A DNA stretch of 9,477 bases, from the NCBI GenBank assembly GCA_030640695.1, contig DAOWIX010000154.1, positions 1 through 9,477 on the forward strand, given 5' to 3'. This document shows positions 1 to 6,207 of this stretch, in pieces. A program made the position numbers and the translations under genes. The notes under the pieces are model-generated. The model had not been told where the DNA came from and searched no databases. It saw only the letters and a program-made list of their open reading frames with translations. The stretch's first letter is position 1; each line of letters begins with the position of its first letter. Source of the DNA: Deltaproteobacteria bacterium (GTDB taxonomy: Bacteria; Desulfobacterota; Anaeroferrophillalia; Anaeroferrophillales; Tharpellaceae).

Positions 1-173
1 ATCGCCAAATTAGCCGGATCCACCTGGGCGTCGGCTGCGATTTTTTCTATCTCGTGAAAAAAGAGAATAATAAGCAGGAAGTTGCCCGAGCCAAAACCGG
101 AATCGTTTTTTTCAACTACAAAAATAAAAAAGTCACCCGCATACCACCCGCCTTCGCCGCCTTGGTGAAATAG
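1..173 (+). CDS. Acyl-CoA thioesterase (hotdog fold), C-terminal fragment
   Basis: This is the 3' end of a gene that enters from the left edge; the first complete codon is at position 3 and the stop is TAG at 171-173. The 56 visible residues begin RQISRIHLGVGCDFFYLV, continue with ARAKTGIVFFNY and end with RIPPAFAALVK. Such an ending, a beta strand with a (T/S)GIVFF-Y-type run followed by a short basic loop and an 'IP' motif, is typical of YbgC/FadM-like hotdog thioesterases, which hydrolyse acyl-CoA to free acid and CoA in the cytoplasm. Members are usually about 130-150 residues, so roughly two thirds is missing, including the region that normally carries the catalytic Asp. The gene converges on selB with only 15 nt between the stops and no visible terminator. 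Substrate specificity cannot be judged. Confidence 0.72.
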   Translation, partial: RQISRIHLGVGCDFFYLVKKENNKQEVARAKTGIVFFNYKNKKVTRIPPAFAALVK

Positions 174-188
174 AGCAGCTCTCAAGCA

Positions 189-2102
189 TCAACCTTTCAG
201 GAGAATGCGAACCTCACCTTTGCGGGCTGTGACCTTGCGCTGATCGAGATACTCAAAGAGGGGGATTATATATTTGCGGCTTAGATTGATTTTAGCTTTG
301 AACTCCTGAGTCGTCATAGTTCCGTTCTCTTTGAGAAAGGCCACAACTTCAGAGCGCATTCTTTCATAGTGATCGGGGGTTACAAATATCCCGTCCCGAA
401 CCTTTAACAGGGTGCCCTCCTTGACAAGAATTGTCATCAAAGATTTGATATCCTCATCTTCAGCAGCCAACTCTTTCGCCAGAGAACTATAGTCAGGAAA
501 ACTGAGGCCCGCTTTTTTATAGAGAGCAAGCAGCTGAGCTTTAAGCTTATCAGCATCAACCGCCAGCCGTACCCGGTGGTCTGGAGTGCGTAACAGATCT
601 TTATCAAGCACCAGTTTTGCGTTTTTCACCAGACGCTGTAACAGGGCGTGAAAAAGAGGAGCCGAAAGTCCTAAACGTGATCGGACCTCCTCCTTGGCCA
701 TCCCTTCGCGCAAAGGTTCACGCCGGTGATAGTCGATCACCATAGCCAAAACTTTCTCTGCCAGCTCTGCAAAAATTTCACCCGTAATAAAAAGCTGACG
801 TTCATTATCAAAGCGAACTATCTCACGCCGGGCCAGGAGTTCATCTACAACTTTAGCCAGAGCTTTGCCGGAGAAGTTGAGAAAAGCTTTGAGATCGGCC
901 AAACGCAACCCGGCAACGCCAGCCTGTTTTACAAGGATAGAGACTACATCTCCAGGCTCTCCAGCCCGTAAACGTTCAAAATCGGGCAGTAGAGTAACAA
1001 ACTCTTTGAGACGATGTTTGGCCGGACGGGGATTTATCACTGCCCCTCCGCCGACCGTCTCACGCCGGGCAAAACTGCGCATTACAACCCGGTCGCCATA
1101 GACTATTACAGTAGGCTTTTCGAGACGTACCTGAACAAAAGCGCTGGTTCCCGGTGCCAGTTCCAAGCCATTAAGAACAACGACAGTCCCCATCAAGGCC
1201 GCCGTACCACTATGGACTAACATTTTGCTGCGAGCTGACAATGGTGAAGTCGCCGAAGAGAGATGGGTATAAAAAACATCAACCATCGAAGTTGGCGCCA
1301 CGGTTTCAGGACGAGCCAGAATTTCACCACGTTCGATCTCCGACTTTTCCAAACCGTGCAGATTTATGGCCGCCCGCTCCCCGGCAAAGACCTGTTCACG
1401 ATCTTCTCCATAAGCCTGAAGACTGCGTACCCGGCTCGTCAAACCGGAAGGAGATAAGGTTACGCTTTCGCCCAAACCCAAAGCACCGGAGAGCACCGTA
1501 CCGGTTACAACGGTACCAAATCCCTTAATCACAAAAGCACGGTCAACCGGCAAGCGAAAGGCTCCAGAGTCGGGTCGTTCAATAACTGTTTTAGCCATCT
1601 CATCAAGAGCCGTCAAAAGATTATCAATTCCGGCACCAGTAGCGGCTGATACCGGAATTACCGGCGCCTCTTCAAGAAAACTCCCAACAACCAGTTCCGC
1701 AATCTCTTCATTTACCAGTTCCAGAAGCTCATCATCAACAGTATCACTTTTACTGATCACGACCAGGCCACGCTCAACCCCTAGAAGGCGGCAGACATCG
1801 AAATGCTCGCGGGTTTGCGGCATGACCCCCTCATCAGCTGCCACCAGCAGCAGAACTAAGTCTATACCACCAGCCCCGGCCACCATATTTTTGATAAAAC
1901 GCTCATGCCCGGGAACATCAATAACCCCAATCATTTGACCGCTGGGCAAAGACAAATGGGCAAAACCCAACTCAATTGTAATGCCGCGTTTCTTCTCTTC
2001 CGCAAGCCGATCAGTATCGGTTCCGGTCAGGGCTTTGACCAAGGTTGTCTTACCATGATCAACATGCCCTGCCGTTCCTAGAATGATATGTTTTTCCGCC
2101 AT
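189..2102 (-). CDS. selB: Selenocysteine-specific translation elongation factor SelB
   Basis: SelB is a GTPase that brings Sec-tRNA(Sec) to the ribosome at UGA codons marked by a SECIS hairpin. The 637-residue product is a normal family length. The GTPase motifs are visible: GHVDHGKT at residues 12-19, DVPGHE at 62-67, SKSD at 117-120 and a G5-like SAATG near 152. EF-Tu-like domains II and III follow to about residue 350, including RRETVGGGAVINP. Winged-helix domains, which bind SECIS RNA in this family, fill the rest, ending in the characteristic LSRKYIIPLFEYLDQRKVTARKG segment. The ATG at 2102-2100 is chosen because GAGG lies 5 nt upstream and MAEKHIILGTAGHVDHGKTT is the family N terminus. 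The reading frame stays open to 2177 only through a heptamer repeat and would add 25 low-complexity residues. The stop is TGA. No selA, selD or tRNA(Sec) is in the window. Probably read after the upstream aminotransferase gene. Confidence 0.95.
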   Translation of the reverse strand: MAEKHIILGTAGHVDHGKTTLVKALTGTDTDRLAEEKKRGITIELGFAHLSLPSGQMIGVIDVPGHERFIKNMVAGAGGIDLVLLLVAADEGVMPQTREHFDVCRLLGVERGLVVISKSDTVDDELLELVNEEIAELVVGSFLEEAPVIPVSAATGAGIDNLLTALDEMAKTVIERPDSGAFRLPVDRAFVIKGFGTVVTGTVLSGALGLGESVTLSPSGLTSRVRSLQAYGEDREQVFAGERAAINLHGLEKSEIERGEILARPETVAPTSMVDVFYTHLSSATSPLSARSKMLVHSGTAALMGTVVVLNGLELAPGTSAFVQVRLEKPTVIVYGDRVVMRSFARRETVGGGAVINPRPAKHRLKEFVTLLPDFERLRAGEPGDVVSILVKQAGVAGLRLADLKAFLNFSGKALAKVVDELLARREIVRFDNERQLFITGEIFAELAEKVLAMVIDYHRREPLREGMAKEEVRSRLGLSAPLFHALLQRLVKNAKLVLDKDLLRTPDHRVRLAVDADKLKAQLLALYKKAGLSFPDYSSLAKELAAEDEDIKSLMTILVKEGTLLKVRDGIFVTPDHYERMRSEVVAFLKENGTMTTQEFKAKINLSRKYIIPLFEYLDQRKVTARKGEVRILLKG

Positions 2103-2107
2103 TTTTT

Positions 2108-2111
2108 CCTC
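2108..2111 (-). promoter_or_regulatory. Ribosome binding site of selB
   Basis: GAGG on the minus strand, 5 nt before the ATG at 2102. It decides the selB start over the longer in-frame extension to 2177. Its first G is also the last base of the heptamer array, so repeat and ribosome binding site are directly joined. Confidence 0.7.
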
Positions 2112-2186
2112 AGTGGGCAGTGGGCAGTGGGCAGTGGGCAGTGGGCAGTGAAACACTGACGACTGATAACTGACCACTGACGACTG
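2111..2186 (-). repeat. Heptanucleotide tandem array in the selB leader
   Basis: On the minus strand this 76-nt stretch is built of 7-nt units in unbroken phase. Five degenerate CAGTNNT units come first (CAGTCGT, CAGTGGT, CAGTTAT, CAGTCGT, CAGTGTT). One extra T follows, then five perfect CACTGCC units and a partial CACTG. CAGTG and CACTG are reverse complements, so the halves can pair around the central CAGTG-TTT-CACTG. The array fills the gap between the palindrome after the aminotransferase gene and the selB ribosome binding site. It resembles the short tandemly repeated heptamers (STRR) described in cyanobacterial genomes and seen in other bacteria. No promoter is evident inside it. Confidence 0.9.
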
Positions 2187-2214
2187 CTTTTTTCCGGTAT
2201 TACCGGAAAAAAGC
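2186..2214. repeat. Perfect 14-bp palindrome after the aminotransferase gene
   Basis: GCTTTTTTCCGGTA at 2186-2199 is the exact reverse complement of 2201-2214, with one central base, giving a 13-bp hairpin with a 3-nt loop. It begins in the aminotransferase stop codon (TAG at 2216-2214) and ends where the heptamer array begins. The T run lies 5' of the GC-rich stem and the A run 3' of it on both strands. This is the opposite polarity to an intrinsic terminator, so its role as a terminator is doubtful. If transcribed it would form a strong hairpin that could stabilise the 3' end of the message or be a mobile-repeat end. Confidence 0.85.
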
Positions 2215-3374
2215 TATAAAGCTCTCAGCCGTTTTGCGGCCACTTGCAAAGTTTCGTCAGTTTTGCAGAAGCAGAAGCGAACCTGACCGCTGTCGGGTGA
2301 TCCCAGCGGTAGAAAGCTTGAACCCGGCACCGTCGCCACCCCCTTCTCTTTAACCAGATAGTGGGCAAACTCGAGATCGCTAAGCTCGCTTAAGGCGCGA
2401 AAATCAGCCATGATATAGTAGGCTCCCTGGGGCACGTGACAGCGAAAACCGACGTCGCTCAGAACCTTGAGCAAAAAATCCCGTTTTTCTCTGTAAAATT
2501 TCGCCAGATCAAGATAGTAATCGTCGCTACAAGCCATCATGACGGCTGCGGCCTCCTGCAGAGGAGCTGGGGCACCGACGGTCAGAAAATCATGAATTTT
2601 ACGAATTCCCGAAGTAATTTCAGGAGCCGCCAGACAATAACCGATACGCCAACCGGTAACGCTGTAGGTCTTAGAGATCCCATTGATAGTGATCGTGCGT
2701 TCAGCCATCCCCGGCAAGGTTGCCAGCGGCAGATGCCGGGCTCCGTCATAGAGTACATGTTCATAAATCTCATCGGTAATCGCCAAGACATCATGGCGAC
2801 AACAGAGTTCGGCGATAATCTCTAATTCGGCCTGCGAAAAGACCTTACCGGTGGGATTATGCGGCGTATTTATAATAATCGCTCGGGTTTTCTCCGTAAA
2901 AGCTGATTCAAGTTCGGCCCGGTCAAAGTTCCAATCCGGGGCGTTGAGTTGCACATAGCGGGGCACGGCGTCGCAGATAATCGCATCAGGCCCATAATTT
3001 TCATAAAACGGGGCAAAGATTATCACCTCATCACCGGGATCAACCACCGCTAACAAGGCTGAGATCATCGCTTCGGTAGCCCCACAGGTAACCGTAATTT
3101 CAGTTTCGCTATCGATCTCCATATCATAAAAGGCCCGCATTTTCTTAACGATTGCGTCCCGCAGAGAAGCCGATCCCCAAGTAATAGCATACTGATTAAC
3201 ATCTGCCATCACCGCCTTGCAGGCCGCCTCTTTAATGATTTGAGGGGCGGGAAAATCGGGAAACCCCTGACTTAAATTAACCCCGTCATACTCACGACAG
3301 AGACGAGTCATACCGCGAATCACCGATTCTCCGAAAAGTTGCGCTTTAAGGGATTCTCTATTTTTCATCGACAT
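2214..3374 (-). CDS. PLP-dependent class I/II aminotransferase (kynurenine/methionine aminotransferase-like)
   Basis: A cytoplasmic transaminase that moves an amino group between an amino acid and a 2-oxo acid through pyridoxal phosphate. In the 386-residue product from the chosen ATG I see NLSQGFPDFPAP at 33-44, NTPHNPTGK at 169-177, DEIY at 201-204, and the Schiff-base lysine K235 in NGISKTYSVTGWRIGY. The likely substrate-carboxylate arginine is R366 in GQVRFCFC. The order and wording of these motifs (YEHVLYDG, LPGMAERTITI) match the subgroup containing kynurenine/glutamine transaminase and YbdL methionine aminotransferase more than classical AspC. The exact substrate cannot be told from sequence. 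The ATG at 3374 has GAGG 5 nt upstream; the ATG at 3368 is a possible alternative. The frame is open to 3470, but that extension (LALCSWFWLRLC) is unlike the family. Downstream lie a palindrome, a heptamer array and then selB. Confidence 0.88.
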   Translation of the reverse strand: MSMKNRESLKAQLFGESVIRGMTRLCREYDGVNLSQGFPDFPAPQIIKEAACKAVMADVNQYAITWGSASLRDAIVKKMRAFYDMEIDSETEITVTCGATEAMISALLAVVDPGDEVIIFAPFYENYGPDAIICDAVPRYVQLNAPDWNFDRAELESAFTEKTRAIIINTPHNPTGKVFSQAELEIIAELCCRHDVLAITDEIYEHVLYDGARHLPLATLPGMAERTITINGISKTYSVTGWRIGYCLAAPEITSGIRKIHDFLTVGAPAPLQEAAAVMMACSDDYYLDLAKFYREKRDFLLKVLSDVGFRCHVPQGAYYIMADFRALSELSDLEFAHYLVKEKGVATVPGSSFLPLGSPDSGQVRFCFCKTDETLQVAAKRLRAL

Positions 3375-3460
3375 ACCTTCCTCGTTAACAGCAAGATTAT
3401 TTTTCTCTACCTGAACCCGACAGAGCCGTAGCCAAAACCATGAACAGAGGGCAAGCATTT

Positions 3461-3478
3461 TACTACCCACTACCTACC
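3461..3478 (-). repeat. Short heptamer-like direct repeat upstream of the aminotransferase gene
   Basis: On the minus strand this reads GGTA-GGTAGTG-GGTAGTA, two adjacent and nearly identical 7-mers plus a partial unit. It resembles, but is not identical to, the heptamer array before selB. It lies about 90 nt upstream of the chosen aminotransferase start, in the 157-nt gap after the sensor gene. The rest of that gap (3479-3531 and 3375-3460) shows no gene. Confidence 0.45.
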
Positions 3479-3531
3479 GGTTTTAACTTAACCTTCTCGC
3501 AAAAGAAAGTTCAATTTGATGATCTATGAAT

Positions 3532-5085
3532 TTATTTAAAGTCGGCACTATCAGGTATGTTCGGCACAATCCTTGATTTTTTGCGATTAAATTCCGGATA
3601 GTGTTCCTTCAAGCATTTGTCGCAGATACTATGGCTGAATTGAACTTGAGAATGTTCAGAAATGTATTTTTCAAGTTGATTCCAATAGCCCTTATCATCA
3701 CGGATTTCCTTGCAATGCATGCATATTGGCAAAATACCTTCAAGGGTATTGATCTCTTCTATTGCCTTCTCCAGCGCAACGATAATCTCCTCTTTTTCCC
3801 CTTCTGCTTTTTTACGTTGTTTTATTTCAAAGATTAATTCATCTCTGGAGGCCATCGTGTTTTGAAGATTTTCCGCCATGTTATTAAATGATTGTGCCAA
3901 AGAGCCAATCTCATCACCAGAAAGTACCTCGGCTCTTGTATCAAGGCGGCCTTCACCTATAACTTGCGCAGTGCCTGCTAATTTCACTATGGGATTGGCA
4001 ACCCATTTTCCCAAAAGCAACGAAACAAAAGCGGATAATATAGTGACAAAAATTCCAACAATTATGATTAGTGCAGTGGTTCGGTTAACGGTCTCGTTTG
4101 CTTCTTCTTCATTAACAGATACAACAACATGCCAACCTTCACCTAGATTCCCTTTAATATGATCAATAGATTCCTTACTGCCTCCAAAACCAAATTTTTC
4201 TGATCCCATAGTTATTTGAATTGGAGAAAAAGCAACAAACCGATCGTCGCTACTGTCTGCGAAAATTGAGGTACAGTCTTCTTTTTTACGCAACTGATCT
4301 TTGCAAGCCTCGTTCACACTGGCAGATAGAGGTTTAATGCCCTGTTCGGCTACTATTAACCCACCGGTGCGTACTATTCTTGATTTTCCAACGTTACGTT
4401 GGTTGAAGGTCTGAATGGCACCCGTCAAGGGCCCCATAACATTCACATTGCTTTTTAAAATTCCAATAATTTCATTATTATTCATTATGGGAATAACCAC
4501 TCCAAGAACATACCCTCCAACACTGGTGTCAAAACCACGATCATCCAGAAAAATTCTGCCTTTGCCATCATTAAAGCCCGCTACCCACCAGTATTTATGG
4601 GCATGAGCCAGAGTTGTAAGTTTTCCAGTCGTGGCGATCATGACACCATAACGGTTGGTAAGAAATATTTCTCCGTACTCTCCAGGAATAACTATCCGCT
4701 GTTGTTTAAGGTATTCAGCGACCGGGTTAGCCATGTGATCCTGGATAAAAGGATTGTTGATATCAGCGGTACTCTTCCATTGCTGGTTGAGTCGATCAAC
4801 CTCTTGTATTCTTTGAACATCTGAAAATGCGGCAAATTCAGCATTGCTTTTCAGCAAAGCGTCCTTGATAAGAGGTGAAGAGGAAAGAGTACTGGCAATT
4901 CTTGCTTTCTCGGTAAGGCAGGATCCCACATGCAGAGCAACTTCTTGAGAGACGTTCAGCATTCTTTGCAACTCTTTAGCTTGAAAAACCCTTTGACTGT
5001 ACATGTCATACCCCCCTGATAGCAGAAGCAATATGACAAGCCCAAAAAAAGTCATTATGATGGAAGCTTTATTTTGTAGTTTCAT
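3532..5085 (-). CDS. Membrane sensor: extracytoplasmic dCache-like domain, HAMP, coiled coil, Cys4 C-terminal module
   Basis: A 517-residue protein of unknown output. A first membrane helix lies at about residues 9-28. A roughly 300-residue extracytoplasmic ligand-binding region follows, with cache-type features (FLTNRYGVMIATTGK near 141-155, YVLGVVIPI near 192-200). A second helix is at about 337-358, then a HAMP domain (WVANPIVKLA to NNMAENL, about 361-407) and a coiled coil at about 410-448. The tail carries ILPICMHCKEIRDDKGYW at 451-468 and SICDKCLKEHYPE at 487-499. This gives two CxxC pairs (C455/C458 and C488/C491) suited to binding a metal. This tail is common at the ends of PAS and receiver proteins in Desulfobacterota; its function is not established to my knowledge. 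No histidine kinase, GGDEF, EAL or methyl-accepting domain is present. The ATG has GGAG 6 nt upstream. The gene appears monocistronic, with 157-167 nt gaps on both sides. Confidence 0.85.
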   Translation of the reverse strand: MKLQNKASIIMTFFGLVILLLLSGGYDMYSQRVFQAKELQRMLNVSQEVALHVGSCLTEKARIASTLSSSPLIKDALLKSNAEFAAFSDVQRIQEVDRLNQQWKSTADINNPFIQDHMANPVAEYLKQQRIVIPGEYGEIFLTNRYGVMIATTGKLTTLAHAHKYWWVAGFNDGKGRIFLDDRGFDTSVGGYVLGVVIPIMNNNEIIGILKSNVNVMGPLTGAIQTFNQRNVGKSRIVRTGGLIVAEQGIKPLSASVNEACKDQLRKKEDCTSIFADSSDDRFVAFSPIQITMGSEKFGFGGSKESIDHIKGNLGEGWHVVVSVNEEEANETVNRTTALIIIVGIFVTILSAFVSLLLGKWVANPIVKLAGTAQVIGEGRLDTRAEVLSGDEIGSLAQSFNNMAENLQNTMASRDELIFEIKQRKKAEGEKEEIIVALEKAIEEINTLEGILPICMHCKEIRDDKGYWNQLEKYISEHSQVQFSHSICDKCLKEHYPEFNRKKSRIVPNIPDSADFK

Positions 5086-5149
5086 CGTTCTCTCCGGATT
5101 TCTCAGAAGATTTAGTCAATACTTCATGATACCGTGGAAGATTTTGAGC

Positions 5150-5177
5150 AGGAAAAGATGGGGTCAAATCTTTTCCT
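5150..5177. repeat. REP-like hairpin upstream of the sensor gene
   Basis: AGGAAAAGAT at 5150-5159 is the exact reverse complement of 5168-5177, with the 8-nt loop GGGGTCAA, giving a 10-bp hairpin. The combination of a GGGGTCAAATCTT core with an imperfect A-rich arm resembles REP sequences found around REP-associated tyrosine transposases in many proteobacteria; that likeness is from memory, not a search. It lies 64 nt upstream of the sensor start and 75 nt past the tlyA stop. No U-tract follows on either strand, so it is not a classical terminator. Confidence 0.6.
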
Positions 5178-5252
5178 TTAACAGCTATAAGTGGTAAACA
5201 GATATCCCAGGCAACCTCAACTTCCCCGCCAGGTATCGTTAATTTACCATAT

Positions 5253-5987
5253 CTATTTCACCGTCAAAAAAATCAGATATTCAACATTGCCTTTCTGACC
5301 AAGCACCGGGGAGGTGATTGTCTGACGATGGAAAAAGCCATGCTCTTTGGCAAAATTGCAAACCTTATCAAGTGCGGCCTGGCGTTTCTCCTCATCACGA
5401 ACTATTCCACCTTTGCCGACCTCCCCTTTACCGACCTCAAACTGGGGCTTCACCAAGGCGATAACCGGCGCTCCCGGCTCTAACAGTTGAGACACTACCG
5501 GCAAGACCTTGGTCAGCGAAATAAAGGAGAGATCCATCACTGCAAGTTCAAGAGGATCATTGAAATCAGCTTTAACCGAGTTACGGATATTGGTACGTTC
5601 CATCACAACCATCCGTTCATCACTGCGCAGCGACCAGGCCAGTTGTCCATAACCGACATCCAGAGCATAAACCCGTCGAGCCCCGCGCTGAAGCAGGCAA
5701 TCACTGAAACCGCCAGTGGAGGCACCAATATCAATTGCCACCAGGCCATTCACATCAACCTGAAAAGCCTTCAGAGCAGCCTCAAGTTTAAGCCCACCGC
5801 GGCCGACAAAAGGGATATCATTTCCTTTTAATCTGATCTCAGCACGGCTGTCGACACGGCTGCCAGCTTTTTCTACCAAGTGCTCACCGCAGACAACTTT
5901 TCCGGCTAAAATCAGGGCTCCGGCCCGTTCACGACTGGCGGCCAGACCGCGTTTAACCAGAAGAGTATCAATTCGTTCTTTGCTCAC
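5253..5987 (-). CDS. tlyA: TlyA family rRNA (cytidine-2'-O)-methyltransferase
   Basis: TlyA uses S-adenosylmethionine to methylate the ribose 2'-OH of cytidines in rRNA (in characterised homologues C1920 of 23S and, for some, C1409 of 16S). The older hemolysin label is considered secondary. The 244-residue product has an N-terminal S4 RNA-binding domain (about 5-60; RIDTLLVKRGLAASRERA) and an FtsJ-like Rossmann domain. RGGLKLEAAL covers 63-72, IDIGASTGGF is the SAM motif at 85-94, MDLSFIS is at 151-157, LVKPQFEVGKGEVGKGG at 178-194 and SPVLGQKGNVEYLIFL at 226-241. K67, D152, K180 and E236 form the family's K-D-K-E catalytic tetrad. The start is GTG at 5987-5985, only 2 nt after the stop of the DUF1858 gene and with only a weak AAGA as ribosome binding site, which suggests translational coupling. 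The stop is TAG. Confidence 0.93.
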   Translation of the reverse strand: MSKERIDTLLVKRGLAASRERAGALILAGKVVCGEHLVEKAGSRVDSRAEIRLKGNDIPFVGRGGLKLEAALKAFQVDVNGLVAIDIGASTGGFSDCLLQRGARRVYALDVGYGQLAWSLRSDERMVVMERTNIRNSVKADFNDPLELAVMDLSFISLTKVLPVVSQLLEPGAPVIALVKPQFEVGKGEVGKGGIVRDEEKRQAALDKVCNFAKEHGFFHRQTITSPVLGQKGNVEYLIFLTVK

Positions 5988-5989
5988 GA

Positions 5990-6187
5990 TTAATCTTGCA
6001 GAACTTTATTCATCTCTATAACCAGCTCATCGACGTCAATACCGTGGGCCGCTGCGCCCTCTTCAACGGTTTCAAACATTGAAGCAGCACACCCTAAACA
6101 AGCCATACCTTTGTCCGCAAAAACTTCCGCAGCTTTCGGATATTTGGTCAACAGATCACGAATCGGAGTTTCTTTAGAAACGCTCAT
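5990..6187 (-). CDS. DUF1858 protein (hybrid-cluster-protein-associated redox disulfide domain)
   Basis: A complete 65-residue cytoplasmic protein formed by a single DUF1858 domain. The signature is GMACLGCAASMFETVEEGAA, with C30 and C33 as the CxxC pair preceded by the usual helix IRDLLTKYPKAAEVF. The family is named for its association with hybrid cluster (prismane) proteins and is thought to act as a redox-active disulfide or small metal site; its partner is not known. The start is well supported: AAGGAG at 6200-6195 stands 7 nt before the ATG. The gene is followed after 2 nt by the GTG of tlyA. Upstream a 284-bp repeat element separates it from RNase G. A spurious frame inside that element (GTG at 6426) overlaps this ATG by four bases; I do not treat it as a gene. 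Confidence 0.9.
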   Translation of the reverse strand: MSVSKETPIRDLLTKYPKAAEVFADKGMACLGCAASMFETVEEGAAAHGIDVDELVIEMNKVLQD

Positions 6188-6194
6188 AATAAAT

Positions 6195-6200
6195 CTCCTT
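6195..6200 (-). promoter_or_regulatory. Ribosome binding site of the DUF1858 gene
   Basis: AAGGAG on the minus strand, 7 nt before the ATG at 6187. It lies 7 nt from the inner copy of the 9-bp direct repeat bounding the inserted element, so the insertion left this site intact. Confidence 0.75.
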
Positions 6201-6207
6201 TAATTCT

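Noticed and set aside
2103..2177. N-terminal extension of SelB
   Set aside because: It is encoded by the heptamer array (HCPLPTAHCPLPTEEK-type product) and no ribosome binding site precedes it. A good one precedes the ATG at 2102, where the conserved N terminus starts.
2186..2214. Intrinsic terminator after the aminotransferase gene
   Set aside because: The hairpin is strong, but the T run is 5' of the stem on both strands rather than 3', so I list it only as a palindrome.
2436..2825. Long plus-strand frames opposite the aminotransferase, SelB, sensor, TlyA and radical-SAM genes
   Set aside because: They lie antisense to well-supported genes, have no ribosome binding sites and no recognisable domains; they are shadows.
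3375..3470. N-terminal extension of the aminotransferase
   Set aside because: The added residues do not resemble the family. GAGG stands in front of the ATG at 3374.
3486..3514. Possible sigma70 promoter TTGAAC-17 nt-TTAAGT ahead of the aminotransferase gene
   Set aside because: The spacing is ideal and the -35 is fair, but the -10 matches consensus at only three of six positions. Too weak to list as a feature.
5217..5232. Possible sigma54 site ahead of the sensor gene (TGGCGGGGAAGTTGA on the minus strand)
   Set aside because: The GG element and 10-nt spacing fit, but the -12 element is GA rather than GC. No activator gene is nearby.
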